Shown here piece after piece: positions 5,359 through 6,360 of a DNA stretch of 6,360 nucleotides. The translations under genes were made by a program, and so were the position numbers. The notes beneath the pieces are model-generated. The model did not search any database, was not told where the DNA came from, and saw nothing but the letters and a program-made list of their open reading frames with translations. The stretch is from Solirubrobacterales bacterium (lineage in GTDB: Bacteria; Actinomycetota; Thermoleophilia; Solirubrobacterales; Solirubrobacteraceae): the NCBI GenBank assembly GCA_003244035.1, contig QHBV01000265.1, forward strand, positions 1-6,360, in the 5' to 3' direction. Position 1 is the first letter of the stretch; each line of letters opens with the position of its first letter.

Positions 5359-5634
5359 GTGTGTTTGGCAATTCCAGGTCAGGTCATCGAGATCGTCGAT
5401 GATCAGAACCGACTGGCCAAGGTCGATGTCGCCGGCGTTCGGCGCAACGTCAACGTCGGACTGCTCGACGGCGAGGGTGGCGTGGGGCCCGGAGACTGGG
5501 TGCTGATCCACGTCGGCTTTGCGATCTCGCAGGTCGACGAGGAGGAGGCGCGGGCGACCCGCGACATGCTCGTGCGCATGGGTGCCGACTACGAGCAGGA
5601 GCTCGAGGAGCTGAAGGCAAGCGTGATCGAGTGA
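5359..5634 (+). CDS. hypC: Hydrogenase maturation chaperone HypC
   Basis: 91-residue HypC/HupF protein. It works with HypD to carry the Fe(CN)2CO unit and delivers it to the hydrogenase large-subunit precursor in the cytoplasm. The N-terminus MCLAIPGQV is diagnostic: Cys2 is exposed after Met removal and is the essential ligand. Residues 1-58 give the small beta-barrel, with GPGDWVLIHVGFAI (43-56) including conserved His51. Residues 60-91 form a charged C-terminal helix. The start is GTG 5359, since Cys must be residue 2; the frame extends far upstream only as antisense to the regulator. No Shine-Dalgarno is visible, and TAGAAC at 5346-5351 could be a -10 element giving a leaderless mRNA. It overlaps the next gene by four bases (GTGA). 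It is divergent from the hydrogenase small subunit and its regulator. Confidence 0.93.
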   Translation: MCLAIPGQVIEIVDDQNRLAKVDVAGVRRNVNVGLLDGEGGVGPGDWVLIHVGFAISQVDEEEARATRDMLVRMGADYEQELEELKASVIE

Positions 5635-5918
5635 GCACCGTCGTGACCACGGAGCCGGCGAGCGAGCCGGCTCAGACCGAGCCGGCGGTCGCGTGCGGCT
5701 CGGAGCACTGCATCACCTGCGGTGACGACGGTGAGCCGATGACGGTTGTGCGCGTGGACGCGGACCGTGGCCTGGCGCTGTGCGCCGGCGAGGACGGTGC
5801 GCGGGCGAGTGTGGAGACGGCGCTGGTCGAGCCGGTGGCGCCCGGCGAGCGCCTGCTGGTGCATGCCGGGACGGCGATCGCCCGCCTGCAGGCGGGCCTG
5901 GAGGGAGTGCTCGCATGA
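5631..5918 (+). CDS. Divergent HypC/HupF-like hydrogenase assembly protein
   Basis: 95-residue protein. After an acidic, Thr/Pro-rich N-terminal tail (1-20) comes a Cys motif, Cys22, Cys27, Cys30 (ACGSEHCITCGDD), then a HypC-like barrel ending in VAPGERLLVHAGTAIARL (69-86), which parallels the GDWVLIHVGFAI stretch of the preceding HypC. It lacks the MC N-terminus, so it cannot use the HypC Cys2 mechanism; Cys27/Cys30 might replace it or bind metal. Similar second HupF/HypC-like proteins occur in actinobacterial hydrogenase clusters (from memory). The start GTG 5631 overlaps the hypC stop, and the stop overlaps the hypD ATG (ATGA), so all three genes are translationally coupled. A role in assembling the hydrogenase is very likely from context; the exact step is unknown. 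Confidence 0.8.
   Translation: MSTVVTTEPASEPAQTEPAVACGSEHCITCGDDGEPMTVVRVDADRGLALCAGEDGARASVETALVEPVAPGERLLVHAGTAIARLQAGLEGVLA
5880..5897. repeat. 18-bp perfect palindrome near the end of the HypC-like gene
   Basis: GCCCGCCTGCAGGCGGGC is its own reverse complement. It lies in codons for the IARLQAG region, 17 bases before the hypD ATG. In RNA it could fold with a 4-base loop and a 7-bp GC stem and affect hypD initiation, though in GC-rich coding DNA it may be chance. Confidence 0.35.
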
Positions 5919-6360
5919 AGTACGTAGACGAGTTTCGCGACGCCGAGCTCGGCCGTGCGGTCGCCGGCGAGATCCTGAACCTGGTCGAGCCCGGCCGCCA
6001 CTACAAGCTGATGGAGGTGTGTGGCGGGCATACACACTCGATCTACCGCTATGGGATCGACGACCTGCTCCCCGCCAACGTCGAGCTCGTGCACGGGCCC
6101 GGGTGCCCGGTGTGCGTGATCCCGATGGGTCGGGTCGACGACGGGATCGCGCTCGCACACGAGGAGGGCGTGATCTTCACGTGCTTCGGCGACATGATGC
6201 GCGTGCCCGGGTCCAACGGCAGCCTGCTGGAGGCCAAGGCGGCCGGGGCCGACATCCGGATGGTCTACTCGCCGCTCGACGCGCTGCGGATCGCCAAGCA
6301 GAACCCTGACCGGGAGGTCGTGTTCTTCGCGATCGGGTTCGAGACGACCGCGCCCTCGAC
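5915..6360 (+). CDS. hypD: Hydrogenase maturation protein HypD (3' end outside window)
   Basis: The first 148 codons of HypD, the [4Fe-4S] scaffold that with HypC assembles Fe(CN)2CO before transfer to the large subunit; cyanide comes from HypE/HypF. Visible signatures are VCGGHTHSIYRYG (35-47, Cys36), HGPGCPVCVIP (60-70, Cys64 and Cys67), FTCFGDMMRVPGS (88-100) and GFETTAPS (141-148). These are the conserved catalytic and fold motifs of the family. Full-length HypD is usually about 360-380 residues, so more than half lies beyond the window; the C-terminal Cys residues that bind the iron-sulfur cluster are not visible. ATG 5915 overlaps the preceding TGA (ATGA). hypE and other maturation genes probably follow, and possibly the missing large subunit. 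Confidence 0.95.
   Translation, partial: MKYVDEFRDAELGRAVAGEILNLVEPGRHYKLMEVCGGHTHSIYRYGIDDLLPANVELVHGPGCPVCVIPMGRVDDGIALAHEEGVIFTCFGDMMRVPGSNGSLLEAKAAGADIRMVYSPLDALRIAKQNPDREVVFFAIGFETTAPS

Noticed and set aside
5203..5511. 103-residue N-terminal extension of the regulator frame
   Set aside because: It covers the divergent promoter and the opposite strand of hypC, while a good ribosome binding site supports ATG 5202.
1..6360. tRNA, rRNA, CRISPR array, insertion sequence or transposase
   Set aside because: No matching conserved motif, regular repeat array or transposase frame was seen on either strand.

Overview
The window is GC-rich, densely coded bacterial DNA that looks actinobacterial. 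It carries an actinobacterial-type (group 1h) [NiFe]-hydrogenase small subunit, the remains of an F420-dependent oxidoreductase gene, a CDGSH iron-sulfur protein beside a haem-oxygenase-fold iron protein, and a Rho-N-like small basic protein. A deep-branching class such as Thermoleophilia would fit, but the exact taxon is an inference.

Left part (1-2916, + strand). A small basic protein with a Rho-N/SAP-like C-terminus (113-457) is followed directly by a decayed 3' remnant of an F420-dependent LLM-class oxidoreductase gene (458-665). This remnant has lost its 5' part and carries a frameshift and an internal stop. Next come three tightly packed genes: a 56-residue acidic protein (713-883), a tandem-duplicated ferritin-like protein (889-1869) and an 'iron-containing redox enzyme' of the haem-oxygenase-like diiron fold (1879-2916). 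A stress-sigma-like promoter match (GTTT-N15-GGGTAG) precedes this trio, and a GC hairpin with a short T run follows it.

Middle (2898-5202, - strand). A Crp/Fnr-like regulator, the group 1h hydrogenase small subunit and a CDGSH iron-sulfur protein are read in that order. Regulator and small subunit overlap by 14 bases, so they are probably translationally coupled. Between the small subunit and the CDGSH gene lie two overlapping, mutually exclusive hairpins. The hydrogenase large subunit, normally next to the small subunit, is not in the window.

Right part (5359-6360, + strand). hypC, a divergent HypC/HupF-like gene and hypD (cut by the window end) overlap by 4 bases at each junction. They encode maturation proteins that build and insert the Fe(CN)2CO centre of the hydrogenase large subunit. 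The 156-base divergent region between the regulator and hypC holds two GTAA-N6-TTAC palindromes with the geometry of Crp-family operators, probably the binding sites of the adjacent regulator. Taken together, the right half is a hydrogenase regulation, structure and maturation locus, joined tail-to-tail to an iron/redox-stress gene group.
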